Source of the DNA: Sulfurospirillum diekertiae | Lineage (GTDB): Bacteria; Campylobacterota; Campylobacteria; Campylobacterales; Sulfurospirillaceae | Direction of reading: 5' to 3' | Assembly: GCF_002309535.1 (NCBI RefSeq) | Contig: NZ_CP023275.1 | Span: 682,001-746,000 of the forward strand | DNA length: 64,000 nucleotides | Part shown: one piece after another, positions 21,210-29,754 of the stretch | How positions within the stretch are numbered: position 1 is the stretch's first letter | Layout: the number at the start of each line of letters is the position of its first letter | Position numbers and translations under genes: made by a program | The notes under the pieces: model-generated | Told to the model about the DNA's origin: nothing | The model's database searches: none | The model's input: only the letters and a program-made list of their open reading frames with translations

Positions 21210-22792
21210 AACAGAAGAAAATCATTGTATGCGATGCAATCCACGAAAAAGGTTTTCAAATCTTACGTGCTGAGAAGGATATAGAAGTTATTGACGCTGT
21301 GCGTTTACCCAAAGATGAACTTTTAAAAATAATCGGTGACTGTGATGTTGCTATTACACGTAGTTCTACCGATGTTGATGAAAAATTTCTCAATGCGGCT
21401 ACCAATTTAAAAGCAATTGTCAGAGCAGGCGTGGGTGTTGACAACGTAGATCAAGATGGTTGTAGTAGACGTGGTATCATTGCTATGAACGTACCAACAG
21501 CCAATACCATTGCTGCTGTAGAACTTACTATGGCACATCTGTTAGGAACAGCACGTAGCTTTGTGAATGCCAATAATCACCTCAAAATCGAGCGAGTATG
21601 GAATCGTGAAAAATGGTATGGTGTTGAGCTTTGTGAAAAACGTCTTGGAGTAATCGGTTTCGGTAATATTGGTAGTCGTGTTGCCATCCGTGCGAAAGCC
21701 TTTGGCATGGAAGTAATTGCCTATGATCCGTATATCTCTGCTTCAAAAGTAACTGACCTTGGAATGACCTATACTGAAAATTTTGATGATATCTTAGCTT
21801 GTGATTTTATTACGATTCATACTCCTAAAAATAAAGAGACTATTAACATCATCTCACATGATGAAATTGCAAAGATGAAAGATGGTGTGCGTCTTATTAA
21901 CTGTGCACGCGGTGGTTTGTACAATGAAGAAGCCTTATTTGAAGGTATCAAAAGTGGGAAAATAGCCTTTGCAGGTATTGATGTTTTCTCAAAAGAGCCC
22001 GCAACGAGTCATCCACTCTTAGACCTTGAGCATATCTGTGTTACCCCACATTTGGGTGCAAATACCCTTGAATCTCAAGAGAAAATTGCAATCCAAGCGG
22101 CTGAAAATGCAATTAGTGCCGCACGTGGTATCAGTTACCCAAATGCGCTTAACTTACCAATTAAAGCTGAAGATATTCCCGCCTTTATTGAACCGTATTT
22201 AGAGCTTGTTCAAAAAATGGGTTTCTTGGCAGCTCAGCTTAATCGTTCTGCAATTAAGTCTGTTAAACTTGAGTTAGAAGGTGATATTGGTGCTTATGCC
22301 AAATCACTGCTCACCTTTGGAATTGTGGGCTCTCTTAAAGAAGCCAATGAAAATAAAATCAACTATGTTAATGCAGAGTTTGTTGCTAAAGAAAAAAATA
22401 TTGAAACAAAGTTTGAAGTTATCAACAGTACCAGTGGCTATAAAAATCAAGCGACATTAATTTTAACAACGGAAAAAGATGTTGTGAGTATTAGCGGAAC
22501 GGTTTTTGGTGAGAATGAACAACGTATTGTAGGTATTAATGGATTTAAATTTGACTTTAAACCAAAAGGCAAAATGATTATCTTTAAAAACCATGACGTA
22601 CCGGGCGTTATTGCGCATATTGCTTCCACTTTAGCCAAAGAAGGGATTAATATTGCGGACTTTAGGCTGGGTCGTGGTGCTAATAAATTTGCAATGGCTG
22701 TTATCTTGGTTGATACAGATATTGATAAAAAAATCATTGCAGAGCTCAATCATCTTGAAACATGTGTTTGGGTTGAGTACGCTGTTTTATAA
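21206..22792 (+). CDS. serA: D-3-phosphoglycerate dehydrogenase
   Basis: SerA oxidises 3-phosphoglycerate in the first step of serine synthesis. The 528-residue long form has the NAD-binding GVIGFGNIGSRVA near residue 150, the catalytic NCARGG loop near 233, the PHLGANT histidine near 285, an intervening domain, and a C-terminal ACT domain (HDVPGVIAHIASTLAKEGI) that normally senses serine. The start ATG 21206 makes a 4-nt ATGA overlap with the upstream gene. Confidence 0.96.
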   Translation: MKQKKIIVCDAIHEKGFQILRAEKDIEVIDAVRLPKDELLKIIGDCDVAITRSSTDVDEKFLNAATNLKAIVRAGVGVDNVDQDGCSRRGIIAMNVPTANTIAAVELTMAHLLGTARSFVNANNHLKIERVWNREKWYGVELCEKRLGVIGFGNIGSRVAIRAKAFGMEVIAYDPYISASKVTDLGMTYTENFDDILACDFITIHTPKNKETINIISHDEIAKMKDGVRLINCARGGLYNEEALFEGIKSGKIAFAGIDVFSKEPATSHPLLDLEHICVTPHLGANTLESQEKIAIQAAENAISAARGISYPNALNLPIKAEDIPAFIEPYLELVQKMGFLAAQLNRSAIKSVKLELEGDIGAYAKSLLTFGIVGSLKEANENKINYVNAEFVAKEKNIETKFEVINSTSGYKNQATLILTTEKDVVSISGTVFGENEQRIVGINGFKFDFKPKGKMIIFKNHDVPGVIAHIASTLAKEGINIADFRLGRGANKFAMAVILVDTDIDKKIIAELNHLETCVWVEYAVL

Positions 22793-22810
22793 TTTATTTC
22801 GATCATTTGA

Positions 22811-22840
22811 AGAAGAGGCATGTTTAAGACATGTTCTTCT
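22811..22840 (+). terminator. Terminator after serA
   Basis: AGAAGAGGCATGT (22811-22823) pairs with ACATGTTCTTCT (22829-22840) with one bulge. T-rich tracts at 22841-22857 follow. The remaining ~180 nt to the next gene are AT-rich with no other clear feature. Confidence 0.7.
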
Positions 22841-23037
22841 TTTCTTCTGTTTTTTGTTTAAATAAAGTTAACTTATATTGAACAATACTCAATCCTATGG
22901 GCTTCAAAATCTATTTTAAAAAGTAAAATTTTATTATCTTTTCCTAAAACATTGTGCTTAATTATTTTTGATAAATAAACAAATATTATAAATTTGATAA
23001 TATTGTTCTCATTAATGAAATAAGGGTAGGGTTTTAC

Positions 23038-24375
23038 ATGAAACTATTTTTTTTAGCTTTAATCACGTTAGGCATCTGTTTTGCGCAAGATGGATTGAGT
23101 TTAGAAAATGCCATTACAAAAGTAAAAGCCAATAACCAAGAAATTGCTATTGCAAAATTTGATGAGCAAATCAAAACATTAGAACATCAAGCGGCCGTTG
23201 GGCAAAACTATGGAAGTTTGGATCTCTCTCAAGCGGCACTTCGCAGTAATGATGCGTTGAATATTTTTGGCTACAAACTTCAATCTCGTCAAGCAACGTT
23301 TGCCGATTTTGGCTTTAAGCAATTTAGTGGTAGCAACTATATGTTAGCGCCCAATGATCTTAACAACCCCTCAGATCGTAACCATTTTCAAACTAAAATC
23401 GAATACACATTGCCTCTTTACACAGGTGGCAAAATAGAGCAATACGGTAAGATCACCAAAGCACTTCAAGAGATGAGTACGTTAGATCGTGAAGCCTTAA
23501 CTCTTGAAAAAATCTATGAGCTTAAAAAGAGTTTTTTTGCGATTTCTCTTTTAGACAACTATCTTTATAACCTTCACATTATTGCTACCAATACAACAAA
23601 ATTAGAAGCGACAACCGAAGCGATGATGCAAGAAGGCTACGTTAAAAAGGTCGATCTTTTAGAAGTACAAAGCAAACAAGCCGATGTTGAACGCCTCATT
23701 AAACAAGCAGAAGCCAATAGAACACTGTTATATTACTTTATCTCTTATTTGGTGGGTGAGCCTGTCACTGCAATTCAAGGAAATTACGAAGAGGCTGAAA
23801 CGCTTTTGAGTTCGGATGAACGCGTGTTGAATGATAATCTTGATATTAAAAAAGCAGCACAGGGTGTGGAAATTTCCAAGATGAATATCGCTTTGCAAGA
23901 GAGTGCTTTTTTACCCCAAGTGGGAGCTTTTGCCAATTATGGCAGCAGCGATGAAAAACTGATGAATGATTTTTCTAAAAATGATGCTTACACCGTAGGT
24001 TTGCAAATTAAATTGAATATTTTTAATGGTGGAACGGATAAAAATAATTTAGAAAAAGCACGCGTGGAGCATCTCAAAGCTTCCCAACAGCTTCAGTTAG
24101 CCAAAAATAGTATTGCTTTATCTTTCAAGCAAATTCAAACGCAAATTCAAAGCCATGAATATGAAATACAGAGTTTAAAAAAAGAGGTGGAATTAGCACA
24201 TATGATTTATGAAAATTATGCGGGAAGATATGCTGAAAAAATCACTTCAATCAACGAGGTTCTCATGAAACAATCCGAAGAGTTGACCAAAGTGCTCAGA
24301 CTAAAAGAGGTGCAAAATGCACGCAACGAAAAGATCTTTGAGCTCCAAAAATTAGCCAGTAAGGAAATACAGTGA
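23038..24375 (+). CDS. TolC-family outer membrane efflux protein
   Basis: This is the outer-membrane channel of a tripartite efflux system. The 445-residue protein has a signal peptide (MKLFFLALITLGICFA, cleavage before QDG) followed by two long alpha-helical hairpin repeats typical of the OEP family. There is no lipobox, so it is the TolC type rather than the OprM type. It overlaps the membrane fusion protein gene by 4 nt and opens a four-gene efflux operon. Confidence 0.88.
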   Translation: MKLFFLALITLGICFAQDGLSLENAITKVKANNQEIAIAKFDEQIKTLEHQAAVGQNYGSLDLSQAALRSNDALNIFGYKLQSRQATFADFGFKQFSGSNYMLAPNDLNNPSDRNHFQTKIEYTLPLYTGGKIEQYGKITKALQEMSTLDREALTLEKIYELKKSFFAISLLDNYLYNLHIIATNTTKLEATTEAMMQEGYVKKVDLLEVQSKQADVERLIKQAEANRTLLYYFISYLVGEPVTAIQGNYEEAETLLSSDERVLNDNLDIKKAAQGVEISKMNIALQESAFLPQVGAFANYGSSDEKLMNDFSKNDAYTVGLQIKLNIFNGGTDKNNLEKARVEHLKASQQLQLAKNSIALSFKQIQTQIQSHEYEIQSLKKEVELAHMIYENYAGRYAEKITSINEVLMKQSEELTKVLRLKEVQNARNEKIFELQKLASKEIQ

Positions 24376-25178
24376 AATCTTTACATGTAAAGAGTGTTTT
24401 ACTCTGTTTTATGATGAGTATGTCACTTCATGCAACAAGCCTAACCCTCAGTGGTAGCGTTATATCTGAAAATCAAAAGAGTCTCTCGAGCCGTTATATG
24501 GGCTATGTCAAGAGTGTGAATGTGAACGAAGGTGATGTGGTTAAAAAGGGGACACTGTTGTACAGCATTGACTCTAAAGAGGTCGATACGGCACTAGAGC
24601 AGAGTGATCTTGCTATCGCACAAGCGGAGCTTTCCTTGTCAACAGTTGAAAATCAATATGCTAATTCCAAACTCAATTTAGAGCGCTATGAACGTTTATT
24701 GGCAAAAGATATGGTTTCAAAGTATGAGGTGGAAAACTTGGCGCTTGCTACGACCAATCTTAAGGCAACCGTAGAGATTGCTAAAAAACAGGTCGCTTCT
24801 GCCAAACAAAAACGCCAAGAGGTGCAAAACCAGTATCAATACCTTAAGATCAAAGCGCCCAATGACAGTGTGGTGATCGAAAAGCATATTAAAGAGGGAG
24901 AAATGGCACTCTCGGGTGTGACGACATTGGTGCTTGCCGATTTGAGTGCTCTCAAAATAACAACGGAGATTGCAGAGAGCTACCTTGGCAGTGTTAAGGT
25001 AGGGGATATCGCACGTGTGGAAGTCCCTTCCATTGGGTGTATCAGTGAAGGAAAAATTGAAGCGATTATTCCTAGCTCTAACCCTATGGCACACACATTT
25101 AAGATGAAACTCTCTTTTACATGTAAAGATGCTAAAGCGTACCCAGGAATGTATGCTGTTGTGAGCATCGGTGAGTAG
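24372..25178 (+). CDS. RND efflux periplasmic adaptor (membrane fusion protein)
   Basis: The periplasmic adaptor of the RND system. The 268-residue protein has a signal peptide (about residues 1-22), a biotinyl-lipoyl-like strand pair (GYVKSVNVNEGDVVKKG ... IKAPNDSVVIEKHIKEGE), a coiled-coil hairpin between them and a beta-barrel domain. It is shorter than typical HAE adaptors of ~370 residues. Two TTTACATGTAAA copies lie inside the gene (24380-24391 and 25116-25127). Confidence 0.87.
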   Translation: MKSLHVKSVLLCFMMSMSLHATSLTLSGSVISENQKSLSSRYMGYVKSVNVNEGDVVKKGTLLYSIDSKEVDTALEQSDLAIAQAELSLSTVENQYANSKLNLERYERLLAKDMVSKYEVENLALATTNLKATVEIAKKQVASAKQKRQEVQNQYQYLKIKAPNDSVVIEKHIKEGEMALSGVTTLVLADLSALKITTEIAESYLGSVKVGDIARVEVPSIGCISEGKIEAIIPSSNPMAHTFKMKLSFTCKDAKAYPGMYAVVSIGE

Positions 25179-25183
25179 GTATC

Positions 25184-26776
25184 ATGAATAAATACAAAGA
25201 AAAATACTTAGCAGGCTATTTAGCTCGCCTCTTTTTACGCAATCCTTTAACGATGATTTTAGGGATTGCCCTTATCTCCTTAGGGGTTGTGGCACTCTCT
25301 TTAATGCCAAGAGAAGAAGATCCTCAGATTTCGATTAGCGGCGGTGTAGTGATTGTCTCCATGCCAGGGGCTAGTGCAGCTGAGATTGAGCAGATGGTTG
25401 TACGTCCACTGGAGAGACGCATTAAAGAAATTAAAGGTGTGGAGCATATTTACGGGGTTGCAAGTGATAATGTGGGCATTGTAAATGTTATGTATTACAT
25501 TGGTGAAAACCGAGAAGCTTCGAATCTCAAGCTCTACGATAAAGTCATGCAAAATATGGATCAAATGCCTGAAGGTGCGACAACACCGCTTGTCCGACCT
25601 TTTGATATTGACATTGATATACCGATCCTCTCTATTGCTTTTTACGCTAAAACAGCGCAGAGTGTGGATAATGTTGCCCTCTATAAGCGTGTTGATGCGT
25701 TTCGCAATTCACTGGGAAATGTTCCCAATGTGGCTAAAACAGAGATCAAAGGGGAGCATAAAGAGCAGTTTAATATTGAGATTGACCTCTCGCGTCTTGC
25801 AGGGTATCATCTCTCGTTGGATCAAATAATCGCTTCTTTAAAATCACTGACCGCTTCTTCTCCTGAAGTCAAAAATCGTACCCAAGAGGGAAAGCTGGTC
25901 GTTTTTGGTGTTAAAAATGCATTGGAAACTATCCAAGATATTCAAAATCTGATTGTTGCCAATTATGGCGGTTCTGTGGTGTATCTAAAAGATATTGCCA
26001 CCGTTCATTTGGGGGATGACATTCAAAATAAAAAGAGTGCACAGATCAGTTATAAGCAAGGTGAGAATTTTACACCGCTACAAGATCAAGTCACGTTGAG
26101 TGTTTCCAAGCTCAAAGGCTCCAATGCTGTGGTCATTGCAGATGATGTTGTGAAACGACTTGAAGCAAGTAAAGAGGCATTAGCGAAAGAGGGAATTGGG
26201 ACTATTGTGACGCGAAATTATGGCGAGCGTGCCAATGAAGCGGTCAATGAACTGGTCTTTCACCTGCTTATCTCCATTGTGATTATCGCGCTTTTATTGA
26301 TTTTTATTTTAGGTTGGAGGGAAGGGCTGATTGTGACGCTCACCGTTCCTGCTATTTTGGCGATTACCATTTTTATTGCCTACATGAGCGGTCAAACGAT
26401 TAACCGTATTACCTTGTTTGCCTTTTTGCTGAGCCTTGGGCTTTTGGTCGATGATGCCATTGTCGTCATCGAAAATATTCATCGCCATTTGCACAGTAAA
26501 GATGCTCATGATAAAGAGATGGATGAATTGCTCATTGAGGCGACCGATGAGATTGGAGCACCTACTAATTTAGCAACGATAGCGATTATTTTGACGATGG
26601 TTCCGATGGCATTTGTTGGGCAAATGATGGGCGAATTTATGAAGCCTATACCGCTGAATGTGCCCGTTGCGATGCTGGCTTCGCTTTTGATCGCCTATAT
26701 CTTCACGCCATTTCTAGCCAAGAAATTTTTGAAAAAACCAACGCATGCCAAAGGAGAGAATGATGCAGAAATTTGA
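25184..26776 (+). CDS. RND efflux pump, N-terminal half
   Basis: The 530-residue product equals the first half of a ~1030-residue RND pump: TM1, a periplasmic porter domain and TM2-6. The proton-relay pair is present in TM4 (GLLVDDAIVVIENI near residue 425). The product ends after TM6 (YIFTPFLAKKF), where intact pumps carry a cytoplasmic linker. The C-terminal half follows in another frame with a 17-nt overlap. Substrate is unknown. Confidence 0.85.
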   Translation: MNKYKEKYLAGYLARLFLRNPLTMILGIALISLGVVALSLMPREEDPQISISGGVVIVSMPGASAAEIEQMVVRPLERRIKEIKGVEHIYGVASDNVGIVNVMYYIGENREASNLKLYDKVMQNMDQMPEGATTPLVRPFDIDIDIPILSIAFYAKTAQSVDNVALYKRVDAFRNSLGNVPNVAKTEIKGEHKEQFNIEIDLSRLAGYHLSLDQIIASLKSLTASSPEVKNRTQEGKLVVFGVKNALETIQDIQNLIVANYGGSVVYLKDIATVHLGDDIQNKKSAQISYKQGENFTPLQDQVTLSVSKLKGSNAVVIADDVVKRLEASKEALAKEGIGTIVTRNYGERANEAVNELVFHLLISIVIIALLLIFILGWREGLIVTLTVPAILAITIFIAYMSGQTINRITLFAFLLSLGLLVDDAIVVIENIHRHLHSKDAHDKEMDELLIEATDEIGAPTNLATIAIILTMVPMAFVGQMMGEFMKPIPLNVPVAMLASLLIAYIFTPFLAKKFLKKPTHAKGENDAEI

Positions 26777-28418
26777 GCAGTTTATTCACTCTATTTTGGT
26801 GGAAGAGCGTAAAAAAAAGCTGGTCTTGCTGTTTACACTTTTAGCTTTTGTCGCAGCAGTGATGATGTTTCCCACAAAAATTGTTTTGGCCAAAATGTTG
26901 CCGGGTAAAAGTACTAACACGTTTTCAATCTATATTGATCTTCCCAATGGAAGCTCTTATCAAGAAACAAATACAGTAAATGCGTGTGTGGTAGGTATTT
27001 TACAAAAAGAGAAAGAGGTTGAGAACATTGAAGTCTTTAATGGCATGGGCTCACCTTTGGATTATGCAGGGTTGGTAAAAGGCTCTGGGCTGAAGAGTGG
27101 CGAATATGTGAGTGAAATCGTGGTCAATCTCAGCGATTTGCATCAGCGTAATGAGCGTTCTTTTGCCATGGTGCATCGCTTACGTCCGATCATCCAAAAA
27201 AGCTGTGAAACTTTGATTGCTCAAACCTCCATTAAGATGGTGGAACAACCTGCAGGCCCTCCAACCATGGCAGCGCTTGTGGTCGAACTGTATGGCGATA
27301 ATGCGTCTGCATTGAATGCCCTTGGGCAAAGGATCAAACAGATATTGGCTCAAACGAAAGACCTTGTGGATGTCGATATGTTGGCAGATAAGATCTTTGA
27401 TAAGTATGTTCTTGTCCCCGATAAAGAAAAAGTGATTCGTTCTCATCTAAGTCTTGCACAGATTAACGAGCTATTGTATTTGAGCTTTGAAGGGGAGCAT
27501 GTTGCTCACAAAAACAGTGAAAGTTCGCCTTCTCAAATCCCACTTTTTGTGGTTTTAAGTGAAGCTTCTAAGTCACTTCCTTATGCTTCTAAAGAGGAGT
27601 TAAGTGCCAAACTAAGCGCTTTAAAGTTAATGAATACACAAGGCATGATGGTTCCTCTTTCTGAAGTGGTACACGTCGAAAAAGTGAAGTCAACGCCAAC
27701 CATTATGTCAAAAAATTTGCAGAAAATGGTGAGCATTGTTGCCGAAGCAGATTTGGTTTCTCAGGTCTATCCACTTTTGGATGCACGCAGTCGTATTCAA
27801 GATACTTTGAAAGATGAATTTGAGATTAGTCGAAGCCACCTCTTTGATTTGACGCTCAAAGATAAAAAGAGTGGCGAGGTATTTAATCTTGTCTGGGATG
27901 GTGAGATGAAAGTAACAATGGATACCTTTCGAGATCTTGGTGGAGCTTTCATTGCAGCGCTTATTCTGATTTTCTTGTTAATGGTCGTTTATTATAAAAG
28001 CTTTGCACTCTCTGGCATCGTGCTTTTAGGGAGTTTCCTCTCCATTATTGGGGTTATCGTTGGGCATTGGATCATGGATTTGTTTACACCAACGACCTTT
28101 TTTCTCACGGCAACATCACTGATTGGTTTCATTTCATTGATGGGCATTAGCTCTAGAAATGCACTGTTATTGATTGATTTTACCAAGACGTTAATGACTC
28201 AAGGAATGGATAAAAAAGAGGCGATTGCCAAAGCGAGTGCTACCAGAGCAAAACCGATTGTTCTGACGGCTGCGGCGATTATTTTAGCGAGTACACTCTT
28301 GGCAACCGATCCTATTTTTGGTGGGTTGGGTGTTGCGTTGATCTTTGGAACTATTGCGGCGGTTATTGTATCGTTAATCGTTGTTCCTGTGCTGATGAGT
28401 AGCACGAAAGCGATCTAA
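26760..28418 (+). CDS. RND efflux pump, C-terminal half
   Basis: The 552-residue product equals the second half of an RND pump: TM7, the second porter domain and TM8-12 (ISSRNALLLIDFTK near 465 is the usual TM10 region). The start ATG 26760 follows AAAGGAGAGA, a strong ribosome site, so it can be translated on its own. An upstream in-frame ATG at 26745 is less likely. Either the pump is naturally made of two half-proteins or one indel split the gene. The site and frame change do not settle this. Confidence 0.83.
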   Translation: MMQKFEQFIHSILVEERKKKLVLLFTLLAFVAAVMMFPTKIVLAKMLPGKSTNTFSIYIDLPNGSSYQETNTVNACVVGILQKEKEVENIEVFNGMGSPLDYAGLVKGSGLKSGEYVSEIVVNLSDLHQRNERSFAMVHRLRPIIQKSCETLIAQTSIKMVEQPAGPPTMAALVVELYGDNASALNALGQRIKQILAQTKDLVDVDMLADKIFDKYVLVPDKEKVIRSHLSLAQINELLYLSFEGEHVAHKNSESSPSQIPLFVVLSEASKSLPYASKEELSAKLSALKLMNTQGMMVPLSEVVHVEKVKSTPTIMSKNLQKMVSIVAEADLVSQVYPLLDARSRIQDTLKDEFEISRSHLFDLTLKDKKSGEVFNLVWDGEMKVTMDTFRDLGGAFIAALILIFLLMVVYYKSFALSGIVLLGSFLSIIGVIVGHWIMDLFTPTTFFLTATSLIGFISLMGISSRNALLLIDFTKTLMTQGMDKKEAIAKASATRAKPIVLTAAAIILASTLLATDPIFGGLGVALIFGTIAAVIVSLIVVPVLMSSTKAI

Positions 28419-28424
28419 AGACAG

Positions 28425-28466
28425 TTACATGTAAAGCATAAGGAAACTTATCGTTTTACATGTAAA
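28425..28466 (+). terminator. Terminator built from two ACATGT palindromes
   Basis: TTACATGTAAA (28425-28435) pairs with TTTACATGTAA (28455-28465). Inside, ATAAG and CTTAT flank a GAAA loop. It lies directly after the RND operon and also covers the 3' end of the minus-strand gene at 28448. Confidence 0.6.
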
Positions 28467-28615
28467 AATTTTCTGCGGGTTAAAACCAATAAGCGCATCA
28501 CACGAAAAGCAAAAAGACGTTTGTTGATAATACTCATTTTACGACAATTCTCATTTTTTAAACATTCAAATACTTCTTCTAATGCCAATTTCTCACTTAC
28601 AGATAAGTTTGTCAT
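28448..28615 (-). CDS. Small basic protein, 55 aa
   Basis: A 55-residue frame on the minus strand, starting with MTNLSVSEKLALEEVFE and ending in a basic tail (RLLVLTRRKFLHVKR). The ATG overlaps the stop of the HTH gene by 4 nt, which argues for a real coupled gene. Function is unknown. The last codons are formed by a palindrome copy (LHVK). Confidence 0.5.
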   Translation of the reverse strand: MTNLSVSEKLALEEVFECLKNENCRKMSIINKRLFAFRVMRLLVLTRRKFLHVKR

Positions 28616-28860
28616 ACCGTTCCTTTTTGCCCGTCATTAATCTTACGTACCAACCTCACAATATCTTCATCTTTTAACATACCCAACATATTAAAAACCA
28701 CTGGAATTCCCATGGGTGCGCTACTACCGAGTCTCCACTCTTGATAAGTACGCATGGATATTCCAAAAGTTTCTGCCATCTTTTTTTGAGAAATCTTCTT
28801 CCCCATGTTTTCGGCTTCAATGGCATTATGCAAAAGATTGATGATATCGCTTGTTTTCAT
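28612..28860 (-). CDS. Small HTH (XRE-like) regulator
   Basis: An 82-residue protein with a helix-turn-helix of XRE/Cro type (KKISQKKMAETFGISMRTYQEWRLG). The start at ATG 28860 is chosen because the longer frame begins with TTG at 28875 and reads through a promoter-like TATAAT. It is followed by a 55-aa gene overlapping by 4 nt. Direct repeats just upstream are candidate autoregulatory operators. It resembles small regulators of mobile-element or toxin-antitoxin origin, but no toxin is recognised. Confidence 0.7.
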   Translation of the reverse strand: MKTSDIINLLHNAIEAENMGKKISQKKMAETFGISMRTYQEWRLGSSAPMGIPVVFNMLGMLKDEDIVRLVRKINDGQKGTV

Positions 28861-28861
28861 C

Positions 28862-28914
28862 GTATTATAGTACAAAAAAATGTATTAAACATAAATTAAA
28901 ACGTATTAAACATA
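28862..28914. promoter_or_regulatory. Direct repeats upstream of the HTH gene (operator candidate)
   Basis: GTATTAAACATA occurs at 28882-28893 and again at 28903-28914, 21 bp apart (two helical turns). A related GTATTATAGTAC lies at 28862-28873. The array is directly in front of the HTH gene. The next 130 nt up to the efp promoter are extremely AT-rich. Confidence 0.5.
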
Positions 28915-29047
28915 CTAATTAATTTATATTTTAAACTTTTTATAGAATATTATATCGTTTATATTGTTAAATAAGTTATTTATATTGATTTAAATATACA
29001 ATATATTGTATAAAAATAGGTGATTTTGTTGTCGCCACTTTTTTCGC

Positions 29048-29053
29048 TATAAT
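29048..29053 (+). promoter_or_regulatory. -10 box TATAAT for efp
   Basis: CGCTATAATGATG lies 28 nt before the efp start, with the ribosome site AGGAG at 29071-29075. Confidence 0.6.
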
Positions 29054-29080
29054 GATGAAAACTAAAATTTAGGAGAATGT

Positions 29081-29644
29081 ATGGCCTCTATTTCAATGGG
29101 CGACTTAAAAAAAGGGTTAAAGATCGAAATTAACGGTACACCGTATAAAATCGTAGAGTATCAACATGTTAAACCGGGCAAGGGTGCGGCATTTGTACGC
29201 TGTAAAATCAAATCATTTATGGATGGCAAAGTGATCGAAAAAACATTTCATGCAGGCGATAAATGTGAAACACCACATCTTGAAGATAAAATCATGCAGT
29301 TTTTGTATGATGATGGTGAGTTCTTACAATTTATGGACAGCGTATCGTATGAGCAAATTGCCTTATCACACGATCAAGTGGGCGAAGCAGCGGACTGGAT
29401 CATTGATGGTATGAATGTAGATATGCTGTACCATAATGGTAAACCTATCAGCGTTGAAGCACCTCAATTTGTTGAGCTTAAAATCGTTGAGACTCCTCCT
29501 AACTTTAAAGGAGATACTCAAGGTGGTAAAAAACCTGCAACGCTTGAGAGTGGTGCTGTTGTTCAAGTACCTTTCCACGTGGTTGAAGGCGATGTCATCA
29601 AAGTTGACACCGTTCGCGGCGAGTATTTAGAAAAAGTCAAATAA
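29081..29644 (+). CDS. efp: Translation elongation factor P
   Basis: EF-P rescues ribosomes stalled at polyproline stretches. The 187-residue protein has the three-domain layout of the family. The loop [11 protein letters not shown] near residue 29-39 carries the lysine that is modified in many bacteria. The C-terminus reads [16 protein letters not shown]. It is monocistronic with its own promoter and terminator. Confidence 0.97.
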   Translation: MASISMGDLKKGLKIEINGTPYKIVEYQHVKPGKGAAFVRCKIKSFMDGKVIEKTFHAGDKCETPHLEDKIMQFLYDDGEFLQFMDSVSYEQIALSHDQVGEAADWIIDGMNVDMLYHNGKPISVEAPQFVELKIVETPPNFKGDTQGGKKPATLESGAVVQVPFHVVEGDVIKVDTVRGEYLEKVK

Positions 29645-29652
29645 TCTTACAT

Positions 29653-29690
29653 GTAAAAACATAGTACAGGTGATTGTACTATGTTTTTAC
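29653..29690 (+). terminator. Strong terminator after efp
   Basis: A perfect 15-bp stem: GTAAAAACATAGTAC (29653-29667) and its complement (29676-29690) around an 8-nt loop. The left arm begins inside an ACATGTAA palindrome. Confidence 0.8.
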
Positions 29691-29714
29691 GCTCTCTCCT
29701 CTCTGCTTTCATGT

Positions 29715-29720
29715 TATAAT
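29715..29720 (+). promoter_or_regulatory. -10 box TATAAT for the chemoreceptor at 29755
   Basis: ATGTTATAATAAC lies 35 nt before the start codon, directly after the efp terminator. Confidence 0.55.
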
Positions 29721-29754
29721 AACTCCAACTCAATCGTTTGATAGGAGTGTTGCC

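Noticed and set aside
28862-28914. CRISPR-like repeat array
   Set aside because: Only two exact 12-nt repeats spaced by 9 nt, without spacers of CRISPR size or cas genes. An operator is more likely.
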